DNA from: Nesterenkonia alkaliphila
Lineage (GTDB): Bacteria; Actinomycetota; Actinomycetes; Actinomycetales; Micrococcaceae
NCBI RefSeq assembly: GCF_009758175.1
Contig: NZ_WRPM01000098.1
Span: 1-64,000, forward strand
Reading direction: 5' to 3'
Length of the DNA stretch: 64,000 nucleotides
The notes beneath the pieces are model-generated. The model was not told where the DNA came from. It saw only the letters and a program-made list of their open reading frames with translations, and made no database searches. Numbering within the stretch: the stretch's first letter is position 1; each line of letters opens with the position of its first letter. The position numbers were made by a program, and so were the translations under genes. Shown piece after piece: positions 25,437 to 33,669 of the stretch.

Positions 25437-27476
25437 TTAAGATGGAAGTTCGGATGAACTCTGGGCCGTGGCTGGTTCGACCGGGCGGCCTGTTTCATGT
25501 GCGGCTCGGGCGCGTTCACTCCTCGACAACGCAGTGGCTCCTTGGGTGTTGCGCAGCAGGCGCATCGCGTTGAGGATTACGATGAGCACCGATCCCTCGT
25601 GCACGAGCATGCCGATAGCCATCGTGACACCCCCTGCGAAGACCCCGACGAGCAGCACGACAACGGTGATGAGCGCGATCCAGATGTTCTGGCGCATGAC
25701 GTTCACGGTGCGTTTGGCGAGGCTGATTGCTTCGGGCAGTTTCAAGAGGTTGTCGCCCATCAGGGCAATGTCTGCCGTCTCCACGGCCACCGCTGAGCCC
25801 GCTGCACCCATGGCAACACCAATGTCGGCGGTCGCGAGGGCCGGGGCGTCGTTCACGCCGTCGCCCACCATCGCGACCGTGTGCCCCTCGCGCTGCAACC
25901 GCGCGACAGCGTCGAGCTTGTCCTCGGGTAGCAACGAAGCATGGATCTCATCGATACCGACCGCCTCACCGATGGCTTCGGCGACAAGGCGCGTATCTCC
26001 GGTGAGCATCACCACCTTCTGCACCCCGCTAGCGTGCAAGCGCCTGATCATCTCGGGGGCATCCTCGCGGATCGTATCTGCGACACCGATTACGCCAAGC
26101 ACGCTCTCATCGACCGCGACAATCATGGGGGTCTTGCCTGCCGCTGCCAGTTTGTTCGCAGCCACAGCCGCCCCCGCGTCGTTCACGATCCCGTACTGTT
26201 CGAGCAGCGGCACGTTACCGATGAGTACCCGCTTGCCGTGAGCGTCGGCCACGATCCCCTTGCCCACGACCGGTGTGACCGATCCCGGAAGGCCCTCGGG
26301 GGCCACTCCTTCTTCTCGTGCGGTGTCGAGGATCGGGAGGGCAAGTGGGTGCTCGGACCCTGCTTCTGCGGCGGCTGCCCAGCGAAGCACCTCGCGCCGA
26401 TCCGCTTCAGGATTGAGCACAACGATGTCGGTGAGTACCGGGCGGCCCTCGGTGAGAGTCCCCGTCTTATCGACTGCGACGGCCGAGATCTTGGCCGAGG
26501 TTTCGAGGTACTCGCCGCCCTTGATGAGAATCCCGTTGCGGGCCGAGCGGCCGATTCCCGCTACGATCGCCACGGGAATCGAGATGACGAGCGCGCCCGG
26601 GCAACCGATCACGAGCAACGTGAGGCCGAGCACTACGTCACCAGAGATGAGGCCCGCCGCAAGCGCGAGTACCATCACCGCGGGCGTGTACCACTTCGAG
26701 AATCGGTCGATGAATGCCTGCGTTTTCGCTTTCGCATCCTGCGCTTCTTCGACACGGTGAATGATGCGCGCGAGCGTCGTGTCGGCTCCGATGCCGGTCG
26801 CCATGACCTGTAGGAATCCGCCCCGCGAGATCGTGCCCGCAAACACGTGATCTGACTTCGTCTTTTCGACAGGGATCGACTCACCCGTGATCGATGCCTC
26901 GTCGATCGCTCCGGTGCCTGACACGACCTGCCCGTCGACGGGAACTTTCGCTCCGTTCTTTACGAGCACGATCTCGCCCATGCGCACCTGATGTGCGGCG
27001 ATCTCGACCTGCTCACCGTCGCGCATCACGACTGCAACGTCGGGGGCCACCGCGACCAACTCAGCGAGCGCTGCACGGGTCTTGTTCATCGTGCCGGCTT
27101 CGAGTGCGTGACCGATCGCGAAGAGGAACGTCACGGCGGCAGCTTCCCAGAAGTTGCCGATGAGTGTCGCGCCGATCGCTGCAATCGATACGAGCAGGTC
27201 GATACTGATGAACTTTACGAGCAGTGCCCGGACGGCCTTCACGACGATTCCGTACCCCGCGACAATTGCTGCGGCGAGCATGAACGCGTTCGCAAGGGTA
27301 AACACATGACCAGAACCGTGGGCGTGTTCGCCAGCGTCGATCCACCATTGCGGACCGACCGTGACGTTCCAGCTGCCGCCGAAGAGCTTTTCGACGCCGA
27401 ACGACACGAGAATGAGGAGGCCCGAGACAACGGGAATGAACCAGTTGCCATACCGCCACTTACGGAACGCGTTCAC
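25437..27476 (-). CDS. heavy-metal P-type ATPase with CPG motif
   Basis: A 679-residue P1B-type pump. The N-terminus has membrane helices from residue ~10 and a short His-containing loop (DAGEHAHGSGH). TGESIPVEKTKSD (actuator), DKTGTLTEG near residue 337, GSEHPLALP (HP locus) and VGDGVNDAPALATADIG are intact. The transport motif is IGCPGALVIS near residue 292: the second Cys of the usual CPC is a glycine. Other pumps with CPG exist as a minor group, but their metal is not settled. It follows the HMA-protein gene by about 50 bases and heads the cupin-oxidoreductase-methyltransferase-regulator-pump run. Confidence 0.9.
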   Translation of the reverse strand: MNAFRKWRYGNWFIPVVSGLLILVSFGVEKLFGGSWNVTVGPQWWIDAGEHAHGSGHVFTLANAFMLAAAIVAGYGIVVKAVRALLVKFISIDLLVSIAAIGATLIGNFWEAAAVTFLFAIGHALEAGTMNKTRAALAELVAVAPDVAVVMRDGEQVEIAAHQVRMGEIVLVKNGAKVPVDGQVVSGTGAIDEASITGESIPVEKTKSDHVFAGTISRGGFLQVMATGIGADTTLARIIHRVEEAQDAKAKTQAFIDRFSKWYTPAVMVLALAAGLISGDVVLGLTLLVIGCPGALVISIPVAIVAGIGRSARNGILIKGGEYLETSAKISAVAVDKTGTLTEGRPVLTDIVVLNPEADRREVLRWAAAAEAGSEHPLALPILDTAREEGVAPEGLPGSVTPVVGKGIVADAHGKRVLIGNVPLLEQYGIVNDAGAAVAANKLAAAGKTPMIVAVDESVLGVIGVADTIREDAPEMIRRLHASGVQKVVMLTGDTRLVAEAIGEAVGIDEIHASLLPEDKLDAVARLQREGHTVAMVGDGVNDAPALATADIGVAMGAAGSAVAVETADIALMGDNLLKLPEAISLAKRTVNVMRQNIWIALITVVVLLVGVFAGGVTMAIGMLVHEGSVLIVILNAMRLLRNTQGATALSRSERARAAHETGRPVEPATAQSSSELPS

Positions 27477-27527
27477 GAATGTGCCGCCTTTCGAATTGGT
27501 GAACTTAGTGCGTTAGGAGCCGTTTGG

Positions 27528-27764
27528 CTAGAACGCGGCGGCCTTCGACTTATAGCCGGCCTTATCGACAGCAGCAATGAGATCGTCGACGGAACTTCTT
27601 GTCTCATCGTGGTCGATCTCAACGCGACCCGAGGCGAAGTGCACCGTCACGTTCTCGACGCCATCGAGCTTGCCGACCTGCTTCTCGATCTTGGTCACGC
27701 ACGACGGGCACGAGAAACCCTCGGCACGCAGCAGAGTGTGGGTGGTGTCAGTAGCATTCGCCAT
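27528..27764 (-). CDS. HMA-domain metal chaperone (CopZ-like)
   Basis: A 78-residue heavy-metal-associated domain with the metal site GFSCPSCVTKIEKQV near residue 17-20 (CxxC) and the alternating strand-helix pattern of CopZ/Atx1. It probably hands soft metal ions to the pump that follows. ATG 27764 is chosen because GAGAGGAC precedes it and because the upstream part of the longer frame has no homologous character. It is the first gene of the leftward seven-gene run; an FNR-like box lies about 93 bases upstream. Confidence 0.9.
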   Translation of the reverse strand: MANATDTTHTLLRAEGFSCPSCVTKIEKQVGKLDGVENVTVHFASGRVEIDHDETRSSVDDLIAAVDKAGYKSKAAAF

Positions 27765-27856
27765 GATTTGTCCTCTCGCGTCACCCCGAAACGGGGATCG
27801 ACCAGGAGGTTCCTGGCCTTCACGACCCAGACTACTGCGTTGATAGAACCTCATCC

Positions 27857-27870
27857 TTGACGTAGATCAA
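27857..27870. promoter_or_regulatory. FNR/Crp-type operator
   Basis: TTGAC-GTAG-ATCAA differs at one base from the FNR consensus TTGAT-N4-ATCAA. It lies upstream of the HMA gene that opens the leftward metal run. The run itself encodes a Crp/Fnr regulator whose recognition helix has the E-x-x-S-R pattern expected to read exactly this site. The link is inference, but the two clues agree. Confidence 0.65.
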
Positions 27871-27945
27871 GTCGTGCTCGGAGCTCCTCTCTGTGGCTCA
27901 CCAGCTACTTGGGTGCTGTGAGTCGCTTCTTGGTTGATCTGCTGG

Positions 27946-28147
27946 GCGCCATGAAGGTCTACAAGACCGAACTGATCCGTCAGCAAGGCCCTGGCGGACG
28001 GTCGAGCAGGTCGAGCTTGCGACCCTCGAATACGTGTGGTGGTGGAACCATGAGCGGCTCCACGGGGAACTCGATATGCGTACTCCGATCGAGGTCGAAC
28101 AGGCGTACTACGCTGAAACCGAGACGCTTCTGTCACCGACCGGCTGA
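27946..28147 (+). mobile_element. 3' remnant of an IS3-family transposase (orfB end)
   Basis: The plus strand reads AMKVYKTELIRQQG, then after a one-base loss near 27990 (GGCCCTGG) continues in the next frame as RTVEQVELATLEYVWWWNHE, RLHGELDMRTPIEVEQAYYAE and a stop at 28145-28147. This is the end of the rve integrase domain of IS3-type transposases (ETELIR..GPWR..E.AT.EYV.W.N..RLHG). The rest of the insertion sequence is absent. The remnant lies at the right side of the metal island, between it and tRNA-His. Confidence 0.87.
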
Positions 28148-28307
28148 CAGGGAAACCGGTCGGAACAAGAACCAGGCCAATTCAAAATGCTTCTTCCTGC
28201 CAAGCGTAGAGACCAAGGCGCCCGTCTTCGAGCGGATGCAAAGGAAGAGCTGCACTCAGCTCGGGCTGCACCATCATCGGCTCGGGGGCCGCTGAAGCGA
28301 AGAAGAA

Positions 28308-28366
28308 GGGAGAGGCTCAAACCGGACAAAGAGTGGAGACTCTTGTCGAGGGTTTGAACCTCTCCC
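28308..28366. terminator. long hairpin immediately downstream of tRNA-His
   Basis: GGGAGAGGCTCAAACC and GGGTTTGAACCTCTCCC pair with one mismatch or G-T, with an inner pairing of GACAAAGAGT against ACTCTTGTC. The structure ends four bases before the tRNA-His CCA end (which is read leftward), so it is best read as the tRNA terminator or processing signal. A short A/T-rich tail on the left (CTTCTTCTTCG on the minus strand) supports this. Confidence 0.6.
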
Positions 28367-28369
28367 ATT

Positions 28370-28446
28370 TGGGGTGAGCGACGGGGCTTGAACCCGCGAC
28401 CCTCGCGACCACAACGCGATGCTCTACCAGCTGAGCTACGCCCACC
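28370..28446 (-). tRNA. tRNA-His (GTG anticodon)
   Basis: The minus strand folds into a full cloverleaf: acceptor GTGGGCG with CGCTCAC, D arm GCTCAGCTGGTAGAGC, anticodon stem TCGCG/CGCGA with the loop TTGTGGT (anticodon GTG), and T arm GCGGGTTCAAGCCCCGT. An extra G precedes the acceptor opposite discriminator C73, the special -1 pair of tRNA-His. CCA is encoded. It lies next to the metal island's right edge. Confidence 0.96.
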
Positions 28447-28542
28447 ATGTGCTTCTCCGGGAGCAGAGCCCCGGGTGAAAGCAACCAATACATCATACAC
28501 CTGAAACGTCTCCAGAGCGACTTCAGTGCCGCTGCCGGGAGA

Positions 28543-29121
28543 TCAGCGCAGCATCTGCTCCCGGTAGTGCTTCAGTTCCGCGATCGAATCTCTAATATCA
28601 CCCATTGCCCGGTGGTTGCCGGTCTTCTTGGGAGCGGCCGCTTTGACCTCCGGATACCAGCGGGCAGCCAGCTCCTTGAGCGTGGAGACATCAATGATCC
28701 GATAGTGCAGGTACTCGGTCAGCGTGGGCATACCTAGCCTCAAAAACGCCTTATCCGCATGCACGGTGTTACCGGCCAAGGGGGCCACCCGGGCCTCCGG
28801 AACCCAGGCCTGCACATACTCCAGGACCTTCTTCTCCGCAGTCTCCAGGGCGATGCCGTCCTCTAGCTCAGCCAGCAGCCCGGAGGAGGTGTGCATCTCG
28901 CGCACCACTTTCTCCATCCCGGCCAGTGCCTGCGGGTCAGGGCGGATCACCACATCCACGCCCTCGCCCAGCACGTTGAGGTCGGCATCGGTGACCAGAG
29001 CGGCCACCTCGATCAGCACGTCCCGCTCTGGGCTCAGTCCGGTCATCTCGCAGTCGATCCACACCATCCGGCCGGACCAGTCACCCCCGCCTGCGGGGCT
29101 CTGAGCAGTCGTTTCAGTCAC
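28543..29121 (-). CDS. orn: oligoribonuclease
   Basis: 3'-5' exonuclease that degrades the last 2-5 nucleotide RNA fragments (including pGpG) in the cytoplasm. The DEDDh catalytic residues are visible: WIDCEMTGL (ExoI, D and E), NTVHADKAFL (ExoII, D) and TGNHRAMGDIRDSI (ExoIII, H and D). The length of 192 residues is standard. It is divergent from the mannosyltransferase gene with about 55 bases between starts. The C-terminus ends at YREQMLR. Confidence 0.96.
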   Translation of the reverse strand: MTETTAQSPAGGGDWSGRMVWIDCEMTGLSPERDVLIEVAALVTDADLNVLGEGVDVVIRPDPQALAGMEKVVREMHTSSGLLAELEDGIALETAEKKVLEYVQAWVPEARVAPLAGNTVHADKAFLRLGMPTLTEYLHYRIIDVSTLKELAARWYPEVKAAAPKKTGNHRAMGDIRDSIAELKHYREQMLR

Positions 29122-29175
29122 GGAGCACCACTCTACTACCCGGCTGGGACCCCTGGCGGGCGTAAACTCAGGCAG

Positions 29176-30684
29176 GTGAACACAGCGCCGCGCGGAGTCA
29201 TCCTCTATGGCCTGCTCGGCTCCCTGCTGATCCTGTTCGGCTCACTCGGTGCGGGCTGGTTGGTCACCGACTCCCCGCTGAACCGCTGGGACCCCGTTAT
29301 TTGGATGCGAGCCGAGGTGGGCGGCGTCGTGCTCTCGGTGACCGCGCTGACCGCAGGCTGCTGGGTTCTGCTCCATGCCTGGCTGCGGCTGAAGCACGCA
29401 ATCGACCAGGACGCCGCCCGCCGAACTGCGCTGCGCACTGTCACCTCGGCTGCCCTCATCTGGTCCGCCCCGCAGCTGCTGGCAGCACCCATCTTTTCCC
29501 GGGACGTGTTCGCCTACCTCAATCAGGGCAGGCTGGTGCTGATGGGGGAGAACCCCTACACCACCGGAGTCTCCGCTCTGGAGAACTGGTTCCAGCTGGG
29601 CACCGACCAGCTGTGGGCCGAGGACCCCACACCCTATGGGCCGCTGTTCCTGTGGATAGGTGCAGGAGTGATGGATATCACCGGGGAGTCCGCGGAGCTG
29701 GCCATCCTGCTCTTCCGGTTGGTCTGCGCTGCGGGGATGGCGCTGATCCTGGTCATGGTGCCGCTGCTGGCCCGGATGCTGGGCGCTGATCCGGCCAAGG
29801 CCCAATGGGTGGCCTCGGCCAACCCGCTGCTGATCATCAGCTTCATCTCCAGCGTGCACAATGACGCCCTGATGGTGGGACTGGCCCTGGCGAGCACCTG
29901 GCTGGCCCTGCGCGCAGGGCGATGCACCGGCTCCGCCCACCTGCTGCTGGGACTGGCCGCCGTGCTGCTGATGGTGGCCTCCATCGGCACTAAGCTCATT
30001 ACCCTGGTGATGCTTCCCTTCATCGCTCTGCTCTGGGCGGGACCGGCCGCCGGCTGGGTCAAGAGGTTCATCTACTGGGGTCTCACCGCGGCACTGGCCG
30101 GGGCAGCCCTACTGGGTATCGGCGCGGCCGGCGGCTATGGCCTGGACTGGATCATCGTGCTGGCCGGTGCCGGCTCCGGAGCCAGCTTCTGGGCCCCGCT
30201 GGCCATTCTGGCCACCCCTTTCGCTGTGCTGCTCCTACTGCTGGGTCAGTCCCCGGATGCCGCCTATGACCTGGCCAGCCTGATCGGCCGCCTGGCAGCG
30301 GTGGCAGTCGTTCTATTCCTGATGTTCTGGGGTTCCGGCCACCGGATCTACCACCGGATGATGTGGGCCTTTGCTGCAGTAGTGCTGCTCTCCCCGCTCA
30401 TCCAGCCCTGGTACCTGCTGTGGATCCTGCCGCTGTTCGCCGCCGCTGGGGCGCTGACTGGGCCCTCCAGGCGCTGGCCTCTGATCCTGACCGTGGCCGG
30501 CACCGGTTTCTTCCTGGCCCAGGGGGCCGCCGACCAGCTGTTTATCCACCAGTTCCTGGAGCTGGGCAGCGCTATGGTGATCCTTTCGGTGGGGGTCTCC
30601 GTGCTCAGCGCCACAATCATCTGGTTCACCGATTCCCGGGCCCGCTCGGTAGTGTTAAGCAGTGCCCCACAGCCCGCCCGATAA
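29176..30684 (+). CDS. mptB: MptB-like alpha-1,6-mannosyltransferase (first copy)
   Basis: Polytopic GT-C glycosyltransferase, 502 residues with about 12 hydrophobic helices, expected to add mannose from polyprenyl-phosphate-mannose to a lipomannan or similar chain on the outer membrane face. The conserved outer loop is FSRDVFAYLNQGRLVL followed by GENPYTTG and PTPYGPLFL, then SVHNDALMVG; these match the actinobacterial MptB family. The catalytic acidic residue is likely in RD of FSRDVF. GTG 29176 is used because the upstream part of the open frame is antisense to orn. Its end overlaps the next gene by 23 bases, so they are translationally coupled. Confidence 0.88.
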   Translation: MNTAPRGVILYGLLGSLLILFGSLGAGWLVTDSPLNRWDPVIWMRAEVGGVVLSVTALTAGCWVLLHAWLRLKHAIDQDAARRTALRTVTSAALIWSAPQLLAAPIFSRDVFAYLNQGRLVLMGENPYTTGVSALENWFQLGTDQLWAEDPTPYGPLFLWIGAGVMDITGESAELAILLFRLVCAAGMALILVMVPLLARMLGADPAKAQWVASANPLLIISFISSVHNDALMVGLALASTWLALRAGRCTGSAHLLLGLAAVLLMVASIGTKLITLVMLPFIALLWAGPAAGWVKRFIYWGLTAALAGAALLGIGAAGGYGLDWIIVLAGAGSGASFWAPLAILATPFAVLLLLLGQSPDAAYDLASLIGRLAAVAVVLFLMFWGSGHRIYHRMMWAFAAVVLLSPLIQPWYLLWILPLFAAAGALTGPSRRWPLILTVAGTGFFLAQGAADQLFIHQFLELGSAMVILSVGVSVLSATIIWFTDSRARSVVLSSAPQPAR

Positions 30685-32323
30685 CCGGTTTTCGCGCGCC
30701 GCCGACGCCGCCCGTGAGGCCCTCGGCAGCTTCCGCGGCACCTCCTGGCTGATTGGCGGGGCGGAGGGTCAGGTCTCACACACGCTGCGGCAGGGCTTGT
30801 TGGCTGCGCTGATGATCATGGTCGGCTCCTGGGGGGTGGGTTGGCTGGTGATGGTCCCCGGCTCCTGGCTCCAGCTGCACCAATGGCTGCTGCCGGTGCG
30901 TACCACCACCAGCGGGGTGATCGCCTGCGCAGTGCTGCTGGTGTTTGGCGCCCTGCTGCTGCTGCGCTCCTGGCTGCGACTCTCCCAGCGGATCACCGGA
31001 TGGGAGGACCCGGCGGCGCTGCCCACTATGCGCAAGGCTGTGCTGCTCTGGGGTGCCCCACTGCTGGCCTGCTTCCCCATCTTCTCCCGCGATGTCTTCT
31101 CCTATCTGGCCCAAGGCGGCCTGCTGCAGGCCGGCCAGAACCCCTATGAGGCCGGAGTCTCCGAACTGCCCGGCTGGTACGGCATCGGCGCCGATGAGCT
31201 CTGGGCCGAATCGCCCTCACCCTACGGCCCGCTGTTCCTAATGTTGGCCCGGGGCATCTGGTTCATCTCCGCCGGCACCCCGGAGCTGGCCGTGCTGCTG
31301 TTCCGCGCGCTCTCGGTGTTCGGACTGGCCCTGATGCTGCTGATCATCCCGATGCTGGCCCGGGCCTTCGGCTCCCAGCCCGCCTGGGCGATCTGGCTGT
31401 GCCTGCTGAACCCGCTGAGCCTGATCGTATTCATCCCCGCTGCGCATAATGACGCCCTGATGATGGGCCTGGCCCTGGCCGGCATCTGGTACGCCCTGCG
31501 CCGGCGCCGGTTGGCCGCCTGGTTGCTGCTGATCGCCGCGGTAGCGATCAAACCGGTGGCCATGGTGCTGCTGCCCTTCGCAGTGCTGCTGCCCCTGGAC
31601 CGCACCGGGAGCTATCTGCACCGGATCCGGGAATGGGTGCTGGCCGGGGGGCTGGCCGCCGGGCTCCTGTTCGGCGGCGGCTGGCTGATCGGCGTGGGCA
31701 CCGGCTGGTTCACCACCGCCCTGGGCGCCGGGGCTGAGGCGTTCCAGGCAGCCCCGGTCGGACTGCTCGGGCTGGGCCTGGGCTGGCTCACCGAGACCGC
31801 TGGCGGGCCAGCCCAGGAGGTCACAGCAACCGTCATCTACACCGCGGCCCGGATCTTCTCCGCAGTGGTGCTCACCGTGCTGCTGCTGAGCCGGCGGCTG
31901 GGCAATCCAGTGCTGTGGGCGGCCTATGGACTCACGGTGGTCATCCTCACCTCCTCAATCATCCAGCCCTGGTACGTGCTCTGGCTGCTGCCGCTCTACG
32001 CAGTGGTCCACGTATACCGCGGCCGGGTGATGATGCTGGTGACCCTGCTGATCACCCTGATGACCCTGCTGGCCATGGTGGGTCAGCTTTCAGTGGCCCA
32101 GTGGCTGGACAGCGTGCTGGTGCAGCTGATCGCACTGGCGGTGGCCGCCGGGTATCTGATCTATATCGTGCTGCTGGACCCCAATACTGCCGCCATGTTC
32201 CGGCTGCGGGAAGACTCGGAGCGGTGGAACTCCGCTGACGGCTGGTTGCGGCTGCGCAGGCTCTCCACCCCGGACACCTCCTGGTCCGCACCCAGCCTCA
32301 TCCAGCAGACGGAGCGCATATGA
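30662..32323 (+). CDS. MptB-like alpha-1,6-mannosyltransferase (second copy)
   Basis: A second GT-C mannosyltransferase, 553 residues, clearly a relative of the gene before it: FSRDVFSYLAQGGLL, GQNPYEAGVSEL, SPSPYGPLFL and AAHNDALMMG line up with it at the same positions. It has a ~45-residue cytoplasmic N-terminus and a ~35-residue C-terminal tail rich in charged residues that the first copy lacks. The pair may extend different parts of one glycan, or the two may act as a heterodimer. The GTG start lies inside the end of the first copy; ATGA joins its stop to the following GT87 gene. Confidence 0.88.
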   Translation: MPHSPPDNRFSRAADAAREALGSFRGTSWLIGGAEGQVSHTLRQGLLAALMIMVGSWGVGWLVMVPGSWLQLHQWLLPVRTTTSGVIACAVLLVFGALLLLRSWLRLSQRITGWEDPAALPTMRKAVLLWGAPLLACFPIFSRDVFSYLAQGGLLQAGQNPYEAGVSELPGWYGIGADELWAESPSPYGPLFLMLARGIWFISAGTPELAVLLFRALSVFGLALMLLIIPMLARAFGSQPAWAIWLCLLNPLSLIVFIPAAHNDALMMGLALAGIWYALRRRRLAAWLLLIAAVAIKPVAMVLLPFAVLLPLDRTGSYLHRIREWVLAGGLAAGLLFGGGWLIGVGTGWFTTALGAGAEAFQAAPVGLLGLGLGWLTETAGGPAQEVTATVIYTAARIFSAVVLTVLLLSRRLGNPVLWAAYGLTVVILTSSIIQPWYVLWLLPLYAVVHVYRGRVMMLVTLLITLMTLLAMVGQLSVAQWLDSVLVQLIALAVAAGYLIYIVLLDPNTAAMFRLREDSERWNSADGWLRLRRLSTPDTSWSAPSLIQQTERI

Positions 32324-33669
32324 GACCCGCCCCGCTCTCGGCACGGACTGTGCTCATTCTGCTTACGGCCACGGCATTCGCAGCGCTGCTCTCGGTTTTG
32401 GCCGTGCAGTGGTGCCGGATCAACGGCTGGACGGACCCGCAGCAGCACCTGGCCATGTGCTACTCCGACTTCCCGCTGCTCTTCGCCGAACGGGGCCTGG
32501 CCGATGGGGCCTTCCCCTTCATCACCCCCGTTGCACCGGAGCAGACCATGGAGTACCCAGTGCTGATCGGCGCAGTGGCGGGGCTGATCGCTGCTGTCAT
32601 CCCGGGACAGGGCGCGGCCGCGGAACGGATCCTGGCCTTCCATGACCTCAACCACCTGGCGGTCATCGGCTGCTGGGCCGGGCTGGTGCTGCTGACCGCC
32701 GCCGCCCTGCCGACATCACGACGCCGCCACGCCCTCCTCGTTGCCCTGGCACCGGGGATCATCCTCACCGTCTCCATCAACTGGGATATGTGGGCGGTGG
32801 CCCTTGGCGCCGCCGCCCTGCTGGCCTGGGGCAGGCACCGCCCGGTGCTGGCCGGGGTGCTGATTGGGCTGGGCACGGCGATGAAGCTCTACCCGCTGCT
32901 GTTCCTGGGGGCGATCATCGTACTGTGCCTGCGTACCGGGAAGTACCGGCCGCTGGGCGGCGTCGTAGTCTCGGCAGCGCTGAGCTGGCTGGCGGTGAAT
33001 CTGCCTTTTATGCTCTCCCAGCCGCAGCAGTGGCGGCTCTTCTATGAGTTCTCCTCCGCCCGGGAGCCCGGGTTCTCCTCCGTGTGGCTGGCCCTGGCTC
33101 CCACTGGATGGTCGGGGGAGACCTTCTCCCTGCTCTCCAATGGGCTGTTCCTGCTGTGCTGCATCGCGATCGCCTGGCTGGGCCTTGCCGCCCCTGTCCG
33201 GCCCAGTACCGCGCAGCTGAGCCTGTTGATTGTGGGCTGCTTTGTGCTGTTGGGGAAGGTCTACTCACCACAGTTCGTGATCTGGCTGGTCCCGCTGGTG
33301 GTGCTGGCTGTGCCGCAGGTCAGGGTGTTCCTCATCTGGCAGGCCGCGGAGGTCTTCCACTGGGCCAGTGTGTGGCTGATCAGCGCCAAGATCACTGCCG
33401 AGGCCGGTGGTGGGGACTTCGGGCAGGGCCACTATCTGTTCGAGACGCTCTACGGGCTGGGCATCGCCGCCCATATGATTGCGCTGATCTGGGTGCTGGG
33501 GCTGGTGGTCCGCGATATGCTACGCCGGCCGGAGTGGAACTCGGGGCGGGGCTCGGATCAGGGCTCGGAGCCGGATCCACTGGCCGGGCCCACCGCCGAA
33601 CAACCCGATGTCTTCACCCTCCCCGGGTTCAGGCGGAGACTCGCCTCCCAGGAGGCCGGCCGTGATTGA
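32320..33669 (+). CDS. GT87 (DUF2029) glycosyltransferase
   Basis: A 449-residue membrane protein of the GT87/DUF2029 family of polyprenyl-phosphate-dependent mannosyltransferases. About ten hydrophobic helices are visible; WTDPQQHLAMCYSDFPLLF and MEYPVLIG mark the first outer loop, VSINWDMWAVALGAAALL and GTAMKLYPLLF are typical of the family. The long last segment (from residue ~405) is polar. It is coupled to the second MptB copy (ATGA overlap) and completes a three-gene glycan operon. The AEC-carrier start lies inside its last eight bases. Confidence 0.85.
   Translation: MRPAPLSARTVLILLTATAFAALLSVLAVQWCRINGWTDPQQHLAMCYSDFPLLFAERGLADGAFPFITPVAPEQTMEYPVLIGAVAGLIAAVIPGQGAAAERILAFHDLNHLAVIGCWAGLVLLTAAALPTSRRRHALLVALAPGIILTVSINWDMWAVALGAAALLAWGRHRPVLAGVLIGLGTAMKLYPLLFLGAIIVLCLRTGKYRPLGGVVVSAALSWLAVNLPFMLSQPQQWRLFYEFSSAREPGFSSVWLALAPTGWSGETFSLLSNGLFLLCCIAIAWLGLAAPVRPSTAQLSLLIVGCFVLLGKVYSPQFVIWLVPLVVLAVPQVRVFLIWQAAEVFHWASVWLISAKITAEAGGGDFGQGHYLFETLYGLGIAAHMIALIWVLGLVVRDMLRRPEWNSGRGSDQGSEPDPLAGPTAEQPDVFTLPGFRRRLASQEAGRD

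Noticed and set aside
28370-28446. tRNA-His as the attachment site of the metal island
   Set aside because: I found no repeat of the tRNA 3' end at the island's left side and no integrase in the island, so only the proximity is certain.
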